Positions 1 through 8,354 of a stretch of 64,000 nucleotides of DNA are shown in pieces. The stretch comes from Pedobacter suwonensis (lineage in GTDB: Bacteria; Bacteroidota; Bacteroidia; Sphingobacteriales; Sphingobacteriaceae): NCBI RefSeq assembly GCF_900111825.1, contig NZ_FOJM01000009.1, positions 124,001-188,000 of the forward strand, read 5' to 3'. The position numbers and the translations under genes are program-made. The notes under the pieces were generated by a model. That model did no database searches. It saw only the letters and a program-made list of their open reading frames with translations, and was not told the DNA's origin. Within the stretch, counting starts at the first letter, position 1, and every line of letters begins with the position of its first letter.

Positions 1-97
1 ACAGCAAGGTGATAAAAATGCCACCTGGACCATCTTAGCACTATCTATGCGTACAGCAGAATATATTTTAGCTCAAAAGAAAAAACAGAACATTTAG
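1..97 (+). CDS. C-terminal end of a probable GMC-family oxidoreductase (partial)
   Basis: An open frame enters from the left edge and stops with TAG at 95-97; 31 residues are visible, ending LAQKKKQNI. The tail (ATWTILALSMRTAEYI) resembles the C-terminus of Bacteroidota GMC oxidoreductases, where a sequence like NPTLTILALALRTADYI follows the active site. The next gene, 9 bp downstream, is a gluconate 2-dehydrogenase subunit 3 family protein, the usual small partner of these flavoenzymes. The identification rests on this short tail and the neighbour, so it is tentative. Confidence 0.6.
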   Translation, partial: QQGDKNATWTILALSMRTAEYILAQKKKQNI

Positions 98-106
98 CCT
101 TATCAT

Positions 107-739
107 ATGAACAGACGTGATTCACTAAAAGCACTAGGTTTAACCGCCATTAGTACTACTGTATTGCTTGAGGCTTGTAAACAGCCCGAAGCAAAAACAG
201 ACGTTGCTGCACCTGAGGAAAGTACGAAAGAAGCAGGCAGGGAACAATGGGAGTTGGACCGTGATAAAAATCTGAAATCAGAGACTTTTTTCACTAAACA
301 TGAAATGGCTACAATCACCGTTCTGGCCGATATCATTATTCCCAAAGATGAAGTTTCGGGCAGCGCTTCTGATGCCAAAGTACCAGAGTTTATCGAATTT
401 ATCGTAAAAGATATTCCTGAACATAAAACACCTATGCGTGGCGGCCTGAAATGGCTGGATGTGTACAGCTTTAATAAGTTTCAAAAACCTTTTATTGAAG
501 CCTCTGCAGATCAGCAGATCTCTATTGTTGATGAAATTGCCTACCCTAAAAAAGCCAGGCCAGAAATGCAGGCAGGCGTAGCCTTTTTCAACAGAATGAG
601 AAATTTAACGGCCTCCGGTTTTTACACAACGGAAATGGGCGTAAAAGACATTGGTTATGTAGGCAATGCACCAAACCAATGGGCTGGTGTTCCTGCCGAT
701 GTACTCAAACAGTATGGGATGGAGAATGTAAAGATTTGA
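107..739 (+). CDS. Gluconate 2-dehydrogenase subunit 3 family protein (Tat lipoprotein)
   Basis: 210 residues. The N-terminus MNRRDSLKALG carries a twin-arginine motif, followed by a short hydrophobic stretch and a lipobox-like LLEAC, so the product is probably exported folded by Tat and lipid-anchored. The body has the family pattern: a FFTKHEMATITVLADIIIPKDEVSGSASDAKVP-type region around residues 60-95, then a helical domain with PEMQAGVAFFNRM. In this family the small subunit supports a large GMC/FAD dehydrogenase that oxidises sugars or polyols in the periplasm, and the end of such a gene lies just upstream. The true substrate cannot be read from the sequence. Confidence 0.85.
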   Translation: MNRRDSLKALGLTAISTTVLLEACKQPEAKTDVAAPEESTKEAGREQWELDRDKNLKSETFFTKHEMATITVLADIIIPKDEVSGSASDAKVPEFIEFIVKDIPEHKTPMRGGLKWLDVYSFNKFQKPFIEASADQQISIVDEIAYPKKARPEMQAGVAFFNRMRNLTASGFYTTEMGVKDIGYVGNAPNQWAGVPADVLKQYGMENVKI

Positions 740-742
740 ATT

Positions 743-770
743 AAAGGAGCGAATAGATCGCTCCTTTTTA
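743..770. terminator. Bidirectional intrinsic terminator between convergent genes
   Basis: The stem GGAGCGA (746-752) pairs with TCGCTCC (758-764). Flanking AAA/TTT lengthens it and TTTTT follows on the plus strand. It lies directly between the plus-strand gene ending at 739 and the minus-strand gene ending at 768. Confidence 0.8.
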
Positions 771-1622
771 TTTTGTATGCAGATCTAAATATAATAACTG
801 CTTAAATTTCTTCTTTGAATTAACCGGTAGTTTCAGATTACCGCGTTCAGAAATTACGATAGTATAATTGAAAGTTAGTTTTTGTCCTGAAGCTAACGCG
901 ATACTGCCGGTAGTAAAATCCGAAAGCATCGAACTCCCTTTAACATTAATCTGAAAACCCTCGCTTTTCTCATTTGACCAACCATTTACAAAATTATTAT
1001 TGTTGCTATTAGGCTGATCATCCAATCTTAAATAAAGTCCGCGCCACTCATTGCCTACCCAAAAGGCTGGTTTTATCTTCGAATAATTACGTAAATTCCA
1101 TTTTACCGTATCTGGACGTATATTGCTCTTTTGACCTAATCCACCAAGATATTTCGAATTGGCAATATTGAAAGGAATATGAAAATTGATATTATTAAAT
1201 TTGACCTGAGCGCCCGAAACAAGCACTTTAAACCGAATAACACCATTCGCATAGGCCTTGCCAAAAACATCCTGCTTCAGGCCCTCAGTTATACTTTGCG
1301 CCCACCAGGTAACAGAGTCTTTTCCGACAGTTAAGAACCTGAATGCAGTTGGAGAAAATTTAAGTTGTTTTTTCGCATCAATATAATAATGAAAATGAAT
1401 AGGCTCATAAAGTATTTGATGGAGTTTAGCGGTACTATCAGTCAAATAACCTGCGCCACCTACTTGTTTTAAAAAACCATCTGCATTGATTTCTATTTTA
1501 TGTCCTCTGAGCAATAAGGCCTGACCAGTAACTGTAATAGAATTATAACTGTTAGAATCCTGCGCATAAAGGGACGATAAACAAGTAAAGAAAATAAGTA
1601 TTAGGCTGTAAAATAGCTTCAT
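768..1622 (-). CDS. Secreted protein of unknown function
   Basis: About 284 residues when started at MKLFYSLILIFF, which gives a clean signal peptide ending near SLYAQ. An ATG 21 bp upstream (1643) is also possible. The mature part is rich in beta-type sequence and has WWAQSITEGLKQDVFGK, FWVGNEWRGLYLRLDD and GWSNEKSEGF. The GNEWRGLYLRL/GW pattern recalls the beta-sandwich part of some uncharacterised Bacteroidota glycoside-hydrolase-like proteins (DUF6067/GH123 type). No catalytic domain is visible, so no function is assigned. It is convergent with the gene upstream and lies downstream of the rplQ terminator. Confidence 0.6.
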   Translation of the reverse strand: MKLFYSLILIFFTCLSSLYAQDSNSYNSITVTGQALLLRGHKIEINADGFLKQVGGAGYLTDSTAKLHQILYEPIHFHYYIDAKKQLKFSPTAFRFLTVGKDSVTWWAQSITEGLKQDVFGKAYANGVIRFKVLVSGAQVKFNNINFHIPFNIANSKYLGGLGQKSNIRPDTVKWNLRNYSKIKPAFWVGNEWRGLYLRLDDQPNSNNNNFVNGWSNEKSEGFQINVKGSSMLSDFTTGSIALASGQKLTFNYTIVISERGNLKLPVNSKKKFKQLLYLDLHTK

Positions 1623-1652
1623 AAGTGTTACTAAAATTTTCACTCAAGATAA

Positions 1653-1687
1653 CAAAAAAAAGTCCTGCTCTTTCGAACAAGACTTTA
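1653..1687 (-). terminator. Intrinsic terminator of the ribosomal protein cluster
   Basis: Read on the minus strand, AAGTCTTGTTC, a GAAA loop and GAGCAGGACTT form an 11-bp stem with two G-U pairs, followed by eight U residues. It lies 22 bp after the rplQ stop and closes the 15-kb cluster. Confidence 0.85.
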
Positions 1688-1708
1688 ATATCCTTAAGTT
1701 GAATAAAA

Positions 1709-2230
1709 TTATTCTCCTTTTGGTTCTTCAGTAGCAGGAGCTTCTTCAGCAGGAGCAACTTCTTCAGCAGTTTCAGCTTTAGCTTCAGCAGCTTTAGGCG
1801 CAGCAGCTTTACTTCTACCACGACGAGTCGTTTTCTTCTCTTCTTTAACTTCTACATCTTTACCGTAAACTGTATTGTAATCTACCAATTCAATTAAAGC
1901 CATCTCAGCGTTATCACCTTGACGATTGTTTAATTTAATGATACGAGTATAACCACCTGGACGGTTAGCTACTTTCTCAGCCACTTCGCGGAACAAAATA
2001 GTGATTACTTCTTTATCTTGTAGATAAGAGAAAACTGTACGACGTGAGTGAGTAGTGTCATTTTTCGCTTTCGTGATTAATGGCTCAACATAAGTACGTA
2101 ACGCTTTAGCTTTAGCTAAAGTTGTAGTAATTCTTTTTGCTTTAATTAGTGATGTAGCCATGTTAGCTAACATCGCTTTTCTGTGGCTGTCGGTTCTACC
2201 TAAGTGGTTTACTTTTTTACCGTGTCTCAT
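1709..2230 (-). CDS. rplQ: 50S ribosomal protein L17
   Basis: 173 residues. The N-terminus [20 protein letters not shown] and the central [21 protein letters not shown] are diagnostic of L17, which lines the exit side of the large subunit. The conserved core ends near residue 125. After it comes a low-complexity tail of Lys/Arg and then Ala/Glu-rich sequence ([20 protein letters not shown]), making the protein about 45 residues longer than the E. coli form. It is the last gene of the cluster, downstream of rpoA, with a structured 105-bp leader. Confidence 0.97.
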   Translation of the reverse strand: MRHGKKVNHLGRTDSHRKAMLANMATSLIKAKRITTTLAKAKALRTYVEPLITKAKNDTTHSRRTVFSYLQDKEVITILFREVAEKVANRPGGYTRIIKLNNRQGDNAEMALIELVDYNTVYGKDVEVKEEKKTTRRGRSKAAAPKAAEAKAETAEEVAPAEEAPATEEPKGE

Positions 2231-2243
2231 TGTTTTTTGATTA

Positions 2244-2281
2244 AGTGTATACCGTCTCTGTCTCAGAGGGAATTATACACT
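2244..2281 (-). promoter_or_regulatory. Nested hairpin in the rplQ leader
   Basis: The outer arms AGTGTATA (2244-2251) and TATACACT (2274-2281) are perfect complements. A second stem, CTCTG-TCT-CAGAG (2256-2268), nests inside. The element ends 14 bp upstream of the rplQ start and has no U-tract, so it is more likely a leader structure or processing site than a terminator. Its function is not known. Confidence 0.45.
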
Positions 2282-2316
2282 GTGAACTAATAGTTAATTC
2301 AACGCTTTGCGCTAAG

Positions 2317-2332
2317 CGCATGGCGCCATGCG
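2317..2332. repeat. Perfect 16-bp GC-rich palindrome after rpoA
   Basis: CGCATGGCGCCATGCG is its own reverse complement and begins 2 bp after the rpoA stop. It stands out in an AT-rich background and is next to a second short inverted repeat, GCGC-TTA-GCGC type (2309-2319). It could be an mRNA hairpin that separates rpoA from rplQ or a protein-binding site. Confidence 0.5.
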
Positions 2333-2334
2333 TA

Positions 2335-3327
2335 TTACTCTTCGTCTAATTTAAATTTAGACAGGTTCATACCAAATGATAAACCTTTTGATTTTACTAA
2401 TTCCTGGATCTCAGTTAAAGATTTCTTACCGAAGTTCCTGAATTTCAACATATCAGCAACGTCATAAGAAACTAAATCAGCCAAAGTACGGATATCAGCA
2501 GCTTTTAAGCAGTTTAATGCCCTAACTGAAAGATCCATATCTACTAATTCAGTTTTAAGGATTTTACGCATGTGTAAAATTTCCTCGTCAACTTCTTTGG
2601 TTTCTTCTTTTGCCTGAGATTCTAATACCAAATTCTCATCTGAGAATAACATAAAGTGTTGGATAAGGATCTTAGCCGCTTCCTTTAATGCTTCTTCCGG
2701 ATGAATTGAACCGTCAGTAGAGATATCTAAAACCAATTTTTCATAATCCGTTTTTTGCTCAACACGAAAGTTTTCGATCGTGTATTTTACATTTTTCATC
2801 GGAGTATAAATCGAATCGATTGCGATTACACCTACAACAGCATCAGCAACTTTATTTTCTTCAGCAGGTACATAACCACGTCCTTTATTGATGGTTAATT
2901 CCACCTCCAAAGTAACAGATTTATCCATATTGCAAATAACATGCTCAGGGTTTAAAACTGTAAAGTTGTTAGAGAATTTAGTGATATCACCAGCTTTAAA
3001 CTGATCTTGACCATTAACGATGATGAAAACTTTTTCAGAATCACCTGAATCACCTGTTTTCTTAAAACGAACTTGTTTTAAGTTTAAGATGATATCAGTT
3101 AAATCTTCTACAACACCTTTTATGGTAGAAAACTCGTGAGAAACGCCTGAAAAACGAATAGTAGTAATAGCATAACCTTCTAATGAAGAAAGTAAAATTC
3201 TTCTTAAGGCATTACCAATTGTTACACCGAAACCGGGCTCTAAAGGACGAAATTCAAATGTGCCATCGAAATCGGTTGATTTCTGCATGATCACTTTGTC
3301 TGGTTTCTGAAATGCTAAAATTGCCAT
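2335..3327 (-). CDS. rpoA: DNA-directed RNA polymerase subunit alpha
   Basis: 330 residues. The N-terminal domain (about 1-235) contains the assembly motifs [23 protein letters not shown] and [24 protein letters not shown]. The C-terminal DNA-contacting domain (about 255-330) contains [19 protein letters not shown] and [18 protein letters not shown]. It lies between rpsD and rplQ, as in the alpha operon. A terminator-like hairpin precedes it, so it may be transcribed at a lower level than rpsD. Confidence 0.98.
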   Translation of the reverse strand: MAILAFQKPDKVIMQKSTDFDGTFEFRPLEPGFGVTIGNALRRILLSSLEGYAITTIRFSGVSHEFSTIKGVVEDLTDIILNLKQVRFKKTGDSGDSEKVFIIVNGQDQFKAGDITKFSNNFTVLNPEHVICNMDKSVTLEVELTINKGRGYVPAEENKVADAVVGVIAIDSIYTPMKNVKYTIENFRVEQKTDYEKLVLDISTDGSIHPEEALKEAAKILIQHFMLFSDENLVLESQAKEETKEVDEEILHMRKILKTELVDMDLSVRALNCLKAADIRTLADLVSYDVADMLKFRNFGKKSLTEIQELVKSKGLSFGMNLSKFKLDEE

Positions 3328-3368
3328 TTATATTTTTTTAAATTCGTTATTGAATATATAGTAACATG

Positions 3369-3402
3369 AAAAAAGTTAATTACCCTTTTGAGGTAATTAA
3401 CT
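3369..3402 (-). terminator. Terminator-like hairpin between rpsD and rpoA
   Basis: The perfect 11-bp arms AGTTAATTACC (3374-3384) and GGTAATTAACT (3392-3402) enclose a 7-nt loop. On the minus strand the stem is followed by six U residues. This has the full form of an intrinsic terminator but lies inside the alpha operon, 42 bp before the rpoA start. It is probably a partial terminator or attenuator. Confidence 0.65.
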
Positions 3403-3412
3403 AGCTCATTGA

Positions 3413-4021
3413 TTACTTTGAGTACAACTCGATGATTAAGTTTTCCTTGATGTTTTCAGGAATTTCATCACGTTGAGGGTAGGTTAAGAATTTACCAGTT
3501 AATTCACTGGCGTTCCACTCTAACCATGCGAACTTGTTAATTGTTCTGCCTGCAACTGAGTTACTAATTGATTCTAAAGATTTAGATTTTTCACGAACAG
3601 CAACCACATCACCAGCTTTTAACTGATATGAAGGAATATTTACAACTTCACCATTCACGGTTACGTGTTTATGGCTAACTAACTGGCGTGCACCAGAACG
3701 GGTTGTTGAAATACCTAAACGGTAAACTGTATTATCTAAACGTGCTTCTAACAATTGAAGTAAGTTATCACCGGTGATACCTGCACGTGAAGATGCTTTT
3801 TTAAACAAGTTACTGAATTGTTTTTCTAATACACCGTAAGTGTATTTTACTTTTTGTTTCTCCATTAACTGGATAGCATATTCAGATTGTTTTCCTCTTC
3901 TTTTTGAAACGCCATGTTGGCCAGGAGGATAATTTTTTCTGTCTAACACTTTATCAGGACCGAAAATTGGTTCTCTGAATTTACGTGCGATTTTTGATTT
4001 TGGGCCTGTATATCTTGCCAT
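3413..4021 (-). CDS. rpsD: 30S ribosomal protein S4
   Basis: 202 residues, starting [21 protein letters not shown]. The N-terminal region lacks the zinc-binding cysteines of some S4 proteins. The S4 RNA-binding domain (about 92-155) has [32 protein letters not shown]4 starts small-subunit assembly and in other bacteria represses the alpha operon by binding its mRNA. The gap to rpsK (4022-4082) has complementary 8-base arms, TTTTAAAG and CTTTAAAA, that could fold in the leader. Confidence 0.98.
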   Translation of the reverse strand: MARYTGPKSKIARKFREPIFGPDKVLDRKNYPPGQHGVSKRRGKQSEYAIQLMEKQKVKYTYGVLEKQFSNLFKKASSRAGITGDNLLQLLEARLDNTVYRLGISTTRSGARQLVSHKHVTVNGEVVNIPSYQLKAGDVVAVREKSKSLESISNSVAGRTINKFAWLEWNASELTGKFLTYPQRDEIPENIKENLIIELYSK

Positions 4022-4082
4022 TTTTTTCTGTTTTTAAAGTATCATCCAACCTGTAGCTGGAGATTCTTAGCTTTAAAATTAA

Positions 4083-4472
4083 TTAAACTCTTCTCTTTTT
4101 AGGAGGACGACATCCGTTGTGAGGAAGTGGAGTAATATCTTTGATAGATGTTACTTCAAGACCTGCTACCTGTAAAGTTCTGATTGCAGATTCGCGACCT
4201 GAACCCGGACCTTTTACAAATACTTCAACTTTACGTAAACCTAAATCAAATGCAACCTTACCGCAATCTGAAGCTGCTTGACCAGCTGCATAAGGCGTGT
4301 TCTTTTTAGAACCTTTGAAGCCCATTTTACCTGCAGAAGACCATGAAATAGTCTGTCCGTTGTTGTTTGTTAAGGTAACGATGATGTTGTTAAAAGTAGC
4401 ATTGATATGCGCCTGACCAACAGGCTCAATTACAACGATACGTTTTTTTGTTACTTTTTTACTTTTAGCCAT
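4083..4472 (-). CDS. rpsK: 30S ribosomal protein S11
   Basis: 129 residues. The family sequence [22 protein letters not shown] and the C-terminus [21 protein letters not shown] are clear. S11 forms part of the platform of the small subunit near the E site. It is separated from rpsM by an unusually wide 148-bp gap that contains a quasi-palindromic repeat. Confidence 0.98.
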   Translation of the reverse strand: MAKSKKVTKKRIVVIEPVGQAHINATFNNIIVTLTNNNGQTISWSSAGKMGFKGSKKNTPYAAGQAASDCGKVAFDLGLRKVEVFVKGPGSGRESAIRTLQVAGLEVTSIKDITPLPHNGCRPPKKRRV

Positions 4473-4479
4473 TTTATCT

Positions 4480-4620
4480 TTTAGATATGAGATGTGAGAA
4501 TTGGGATGTGAGATATTAACACAAGCCCGGCACTCGCCACCCTATTTTTTAATCCTGATATTCCAAATTTGAGTGCAGATGAAGTTTATCTCACATCTAT
4601 TATCTCAAATCTATCAATTA
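4480..4620. repeat. Short-word quasi-palindrome between rpsK and rpsM
   Basis: The left side (4480-4515) repeats the word GAGATGTGAGA. The right side (about 4585-4617) carries its reverse complement, TCTCACATCTATTATCTCA. The two sides can pair imperfectly around a 70-bp middle. No open frame is present, and it interrupts an otherwise tightly packed operon. Confidence 0.6.
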
Positions 4621-4998
4621 TTATTTAGTAGCTTTTTTCTTGTTAGCAACTGTTTTTCTCTTACCCTTACGAGTACGTGAGTTGTTTTTAGTACGCTGAC
4701 CACGAGAAGGTAAACCTTTTCTGTGACGTAAACCACGGTAACAACCAATATCCATTAAACGTTTGATGTTTAACTGAACTTCTGAGCGTAAAGCACCTTC
4801 TACTTTAATCTCATCGTTGATCATTGTACGGATTGCTGATAGCTCATCATCAGACCAGTCTTGTACTTTTTTGTTTAAATCGATACCTGCCGTAGTTAAA
4901 ATACGTTGAGCAGTTGTTCTACCGATACCATAGATATAGGTTAAACCGATCTCTCCTCTTTTGTTTCTTGGTAAATCAATACCTGAAATCCTTGCCAT
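4621..4998 (-). CDS. rpsM: 30S ribosomal protein S13
   Basis: 125 residues. [34 protein letters not shown] and the C-terminal [25 protein letters not shown] identify S13, a head protein that contacts the P-site tRNA and L5. It follows rpmJ in the order infA-rpmJ-rpsM. Confidence 0.98.
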   Translation of the reverse strand: MARISGIDLPRNKRGEIGLTYIYGIGRTTAQRILTTAGIDLNKKVQDWSDDELSAIRTMINDEIKVEGALRSEVQLNIKRLMDIGCYRGLRHRKGLPSRGQRTKNNSRTRKGKRKTVANKKKATK

Positions 4999-5068
4999 AT
5001 TTATTATTGTTTTGCTGTAATTCCGAACGGCGGGCCACCGTTGTACGGTAAATTACACTATTTTCTAA

Positions 5069-5185
5069 TTACCCTTGACGTTGCTTGTATTTAGGATTCT
5101 TCTTGTTGATAACGTAAAGTTTTCCTTTACGGCGAATAATCTTGCAATCAGCGCTACGTTTTTTAATTGATGATCTAACTTTCAT
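5069..5185 (-). CDS. rpmJ: 50S ribosomal protein L36 (zinc-free type)
   Basis: 38 residues, from the ATG at 5183-5185 to the stop at 5069-5071: [17 protein letters not shown]...KYKQRQG. The beginning and end are diagnostic. Of the four zinc ligands in canonical L36, only Cys14 remains. The positions equivalent to Cys11, Cys27 and the histidine near residue 33 are Ser, Asn and Tyr, so this is the form that does not bind zinc. It lies 1 bp after infA. Confidence 0.96.
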   Translation of the reverse strand: MKVRSSIKKRSADCKIIRRKGKLYVINKKNPKYKQRQG

Positions 5186-5186
5186 T

Positions 5187-5405
5187 TTATTTGTATCTAT
5201 AAGTAATGCGTCCTTTTGTTAAATCATAAGGAGACATTTCCAATTTAACTTTATCCCCAGGAAGAATTTTGATGTAGTGCATCCGCATCTTTCCTGAAAT
5301 GTGCGCAATAATCTCATGCCCGTTCTCGAGTTCTACCCGGAACATCGCATTAGATAATGCTTCTCTTATTACTCCGTCTTGTTCAATTGAGGCTTGTTTA
5401 GCCAT
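5187..5405 (-). CDS. infA: Translation initiation factor IF-1
   Basis: 72 residues forming a single S1/OB fold: [32 protein letters not shown] with the final [11 protein letters not shown]-1 blocks the A site during initiation. It lies between map and rpmJ. Confidence 0.98.
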   Translation of the reverse strand: MAKQASIEQDGVIREALSNAMFRVELENGHEIIAHISGKMRMHYIKILPGDKVKLEMSPYDLTKGRITYRYK

Positions 5406-5486
5406 ATTTTATTGATTGTTACTTAATTAGCTGCTTCTAAACAGGGTTGCAAAATTAAATAAAAAATTTTAATAATTTATTTTTTT

Positions 5487-6263
5487 TTATTGTAAAACTT
5501 CTTCTATTATAGAAAACGTCGATAAAACATCTGCTTTGCCCTTTTTGATGGCTACTGTGTGTTCAAAATGTGCCGATGGTTTATTGTCTTTACTGGTTAC
5601 CGTCCATCCATCGTTATGGAATTTAACACCGGCTACGCCTGCATTGATCATGGGTTCTATCGCAATAACCATCCCTTCTTCCAGTTTTGGTCCTGCACCA
5701 CGTTTCCCATAATTCGGAACCTCTGGTTTCTCATGAAGTTTTACACCTACACCATGCCCTACAAGTTCTCTTACTATACCAAATCCATTGGCTTCTGCGT
5801 ATTGCTGAACAGCAAAACCGATATCACCGGTACGCATTCCAACAACAGCTTTTTCTATACCCAGTTCCAGGCAGCGTTGAGTAACCGTAAGCAACTTCTG
5901 TTTTTCGGTGTCTATCTCCCCTATCGGAAAAGTATAAGCCGAATCACCAAAATAATTGTTTTTAATCACTCCACAATCAACCGAAATAAGATCACCTTCT
6001 TGAATTACATATTCGCCCGGGAAACCATGAACAACTTGTTCATTTGGCGAAATACACAATGAGTAAGGAAAACCATTATAGTTTAAAAATGCAGGAATCG
6101 CTCCGTGGTCACTAATAAACTCATAGGCTAACTTATCTAACTGGATAGTAGTCATGCCTGCTTTTATTACCTTGGCCACCTCGGCCAGCGTTTTAGAAAC
6201 AAGCATGGAACTTTCTCTTATTAACTCGATCTCCTCAAGAGACTTGTAATAAATTTTAGACAT
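5487..6263 (-). CDS. map: Type I methionine aminopeptidase
   Basis: 258 residues of the pita-bread fold. Visible metal-ligand segments are SVDCGVIKNNYFGDSAYTF (two Asp), GHGVGVKLHEKP (His), GMVIAIEPMIN (Glu) and HFEHTVAI (Glu). The enzyme removes the initiator methionine co-translationally. It lies 8 bp downstream of secY and is followed after 81 bp by infA. Confidence 0.97.
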   Translation of the reverse strand: MSKIYYKSLEEIELIRESSMLVSKTLAEVAKVIKAGMTTIQLDKLAYEFISDHGAIPAFLNYNGFPYSLCISPNEQVVHGFPGEYVIQEGDLISVDCGVIKNNYFGDSAYTFPIGEIDTEKQKLLTVTQRCLELGIEKAVVGMRTGDIGFAVQQYAEANGFGIVRELVGHGVGVKLHEKPEVPNYGKRGAGPKLEEGMVIAIEPMINAGVAGVKFHNDGWTVTSKDNKPSAHFEHTVAIKKGKADVLSTFSIIEEVLQ

Positions 6264-6271
6264 CCTTTACA

Positions 6272-7612
6272 CTACAGTGCTGCGTTGCTACTTGCAGCAG
6301 GAACACCTGTTCTGCCGGTAACTCTACCTGTTTTCATCAGACCATCATAATGGCGCATCAATAAATAACTTTCGATCTGTTGCAATGTATCCAATACAAC
6401 ACCAACTAAAATCAATAAAGAAGTACCACCAAAGAAGTGTGCAAATTCTTGTTTAATACCAAACTTAACCGCAATTGAAGGCAGGATAGCAATAATCGCT
6501 AAAAATACCGCACCTGGGAAAGTGATTTTTGATATCACATCATCAATAAAAGTTGATGTTGCAAAGCCAGGTTTAATACCTGGAATAAAACCACCATTTT
6601 TCTTCATATCATCGCTCATTTGGGTTGGATTAACCGTAATGGCAGTATAGAAGAAAGTAAATGCGATAATTAAAAATGCGAATGTTAAGCTATAAGCCAA
6701 CGAAGTGGTATTGCTGAACTGGATTAACCAGGAACCTTGTAACGAGGGAACAAACTGCATTAAAGCACCTGGAATAAACATTAACGCCTGGGCAAAAATG
6801 ATTGGCATAACACCAGCAGCATTAACCTTTAAAGGAATGTACTGACGAACACCACCAAACTGGCGGTTACCAACAATTTTTTTCGCGTATTGTACAGGTA
6901 CTTTACGTACACCTTGAACAATTAAAATGGTAAACATCACCACTGCAAATAAGGCAACGATCTCCAAAACCAATGCAACTGGGCCTCCACCTTCACTGGC
7001 CGAACCCACACGTGCACTAAACTCTTGAGAAATTGCTACCGGTAAACGGGCTATAATACCAACCATAATGATTAGTGATGTACCGTTACCAATACCTTTA
7101 TCTGTAATTTTTTCACCTAACCACATTACGAATAACGTACCTGCCGTTAATACAAACGTAGATAACACTAAAAATAAAGTATTTGGCAATAAAATAGCTT
7201 CTGCAGGAACTTGCGTTTTAACGTAACCAACAGACTGAACGATTGTGATCGCTACCGTTAGGTAACGGGTAATCTGGTTCATTTTCTTTCTACCACTTTC
7301 GCCCTCTTTCTGCATTTTTTGGAAAGAAGGAACAGCAATACCCAATAGCTGCACCACAATCGATGCAGAAATGTAAGGCATTACCCCCAACGCCAAAATA
7401 GACACACGAGAGAAAGAACCGCCGGCAAACATATCTAGTAAGCCTAAAATTCCCGATTTTTCGTTGTTGCCTAAAGCAGTTGGATCTACACCTGGTAAAA
7501 CCACGTGAGATACGAAACGGTATACCAAAAGAATTAAGAGCGTAAACAATATACGCTCTTTTAATTCCTGAATTTTCCAGATATTACTTAAAGTAGTAAA
7601 TAGCTTCTTCAT
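6272..7612 (-). CDS. secY: Protein translocase subunit SecY
   Basis: 446 residues with about ten membrane segments. Recognisable parts are the plug region FAGGSFSRVSILALGVMPYISASI, the cytoplasmic loop KKMNQITRYLTV and the C-terminal LLMRHYDGLMKTGR. SecY is the channel of the general secretion pathway. It follows rplO after 7 bp, its usual place in the spc operon. Confidence 0.98.
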   Translation of the reverse strand: MKKLFTTLSNIWKIQELKERILFTLLILLVYRFVSHVVLPGVDPTALGNNEKSGILGLLDMFAGGSFSRVSILALGVMPYISASIVVQLLGIAVPSFQKMQKEGESGRKKMNQITRYLTVAITIVQSVGYVKTQVPAEAILLPNTLFLVLSTFVLTAGTLFVMWLGEKITDKGIGNGTSLIIMVGIIARLPVAISQEFSARVGSASEGGGPVALVLEIVALFAVVMFTILIVQGVRKVPVQYAKKIVGNRQFGGVRQYIPLKVNAAGVMPIIFAQALMFIPGALMQFVPSLQGSWLIQFSNTTSLAYSLTFAFLIIAFTFFYTAITVNPTQMSDDMKKNGGFIPGIKPGFATSTFIDDVISKITFPGAVFLAIIAILPSIAVKFGIKQEFAHFFGGTSLLILVGVVLDTLQQIESYLLMRHYDGLMKTGRVTGRTGVPAASSNAAL

Positions 7613-7619
7613 TTAATAA

Positions 7620-8066
7620 TTACAATTTTACAATAGAACCACCTGCAGCCTCAATAGCTTTTTGTGCGGTTGCAGAGAACGCATGTGCTGTAATTTCTAG
7701 CTTTGCTTTAACTTCACCACGACCTAAAATTTTAACCAAGTCGTTTTTTGAAGCCAAACCATGTGCTTGTAAAGCAGCAAAATCGATAGTTGTTAAGCTA
7801 TGTTTTTCAGCTAATGCTTGTAAAACGTCTAAGTTTACGCCAACATACTCAGTACGGTTGATTGGTTTGAAACCAACTTTAGGCACACGACGTTGTAAAG
7901 GCATTTGACCACCTTCGAAACCGATTTTGGTTTTGTGACCTGAACGAGAACCCGCACCTTTGTGACCACGGGTTGAAGTACCGCCACGACCAGAACCTGT
8001 ACCACGACCAATTCTCTTACTGTTTTTTGTAGAACCTACTGCAGGTTTTAAATTACTTAAATTCAT
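7620..8066 (-). CDS. rplO: 50S ribosomal protein L15
   Basis: 148 residues when started at [20 protein letters not shown] (8064-8066). A longer frame to 8111 adds 15 residues foreign to the family. The Gly/Arg-rich [26 protein letters not shown] segment and the C-terminal AAGGSIVKL are typical. A hairpin lies upstream, between rpmD and rplO. Confidence 0.97.
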   Translation of the reverse strand: MNLSNLKPAVGSTKNSKRIGRGTGSGRGGTSTRGHKGAGSRSGHKTKIGFEGGQMPLQRRVPKVGFKPINRTEYVGVNLDVLQALAEKHSLTTIDFAALQAHGLASKNDLVKILGRGEVKAKLEITAHAFSATAQKAIEAAGGSIVKL

Positions 8067-8126
8067 TTTTTTGAATTTGTGTTGCCCTTCGCTTTCACTA
8101 AACAGGTACAACGATTAAACATATAT

Positions 8127-8160
8127 AAAGGTAGTACCGGATTTTTCCAATACTACCTTT
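8127..8160 (-). promoter_or_regulatory. Hairpin between rpmD and rplO
   Basis: The perfect arms AAAGGTAGTA (8127-8136) and TACTACCTTT (8151-8160) enclose a 14-nt loop that also contains CCGGA/TCC complementarity. There is no U-tract, so termination is unlikely. It lies 10 bp after the rpmD stop, in an operon whose other gaps are mostly a few bases. Confidence 0.5.
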
Positions 8161-8170
8161 AAAACTTTTA

Positions 8171-8350
8171 CTAGATTGCTTCGATTGCTACCAAATGGTT
8201 CACTTTACGAACCATACCGATAATCTGTGGAGTAGCTTCAACCTCTACACTTTGGTTCAATTTAGATAAACCCAAAGCCTGAACGGTTCTCTTTTGGCGC
8301 TCGCTTCTGTCGATAACGCTTTTTACTTGTGTTATTTTGATCTTAGCCAT
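8171..8350 (-). CDS. rpmD: 50S ribosomal protein L30
   Basis: 59 residues: MAKIKITQVKSVIDRSERQK, with LGLSKLNQSVEVEATPQIIGMVRKVNHLV and the ending AIEAI. The single ferredoxin-like domain matches bacterial L30. It lies 4 bp after rpsE and before rplO, as in the spc operon. Confidence 0.95.
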   Translation of the reverse strand: MAKIKITQVKSVIDRSERQKRTVQALGLSKLNQSVEVEATPQIIGMVRKVNHLVAIEAI

Positions 8351-8354
8351 GATA

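Noticed and set aside
5559..6062. 167-codon plus-strand frame opposite map
   Set aside because: It is entirely antisense to the conserved map gene and has no family features.
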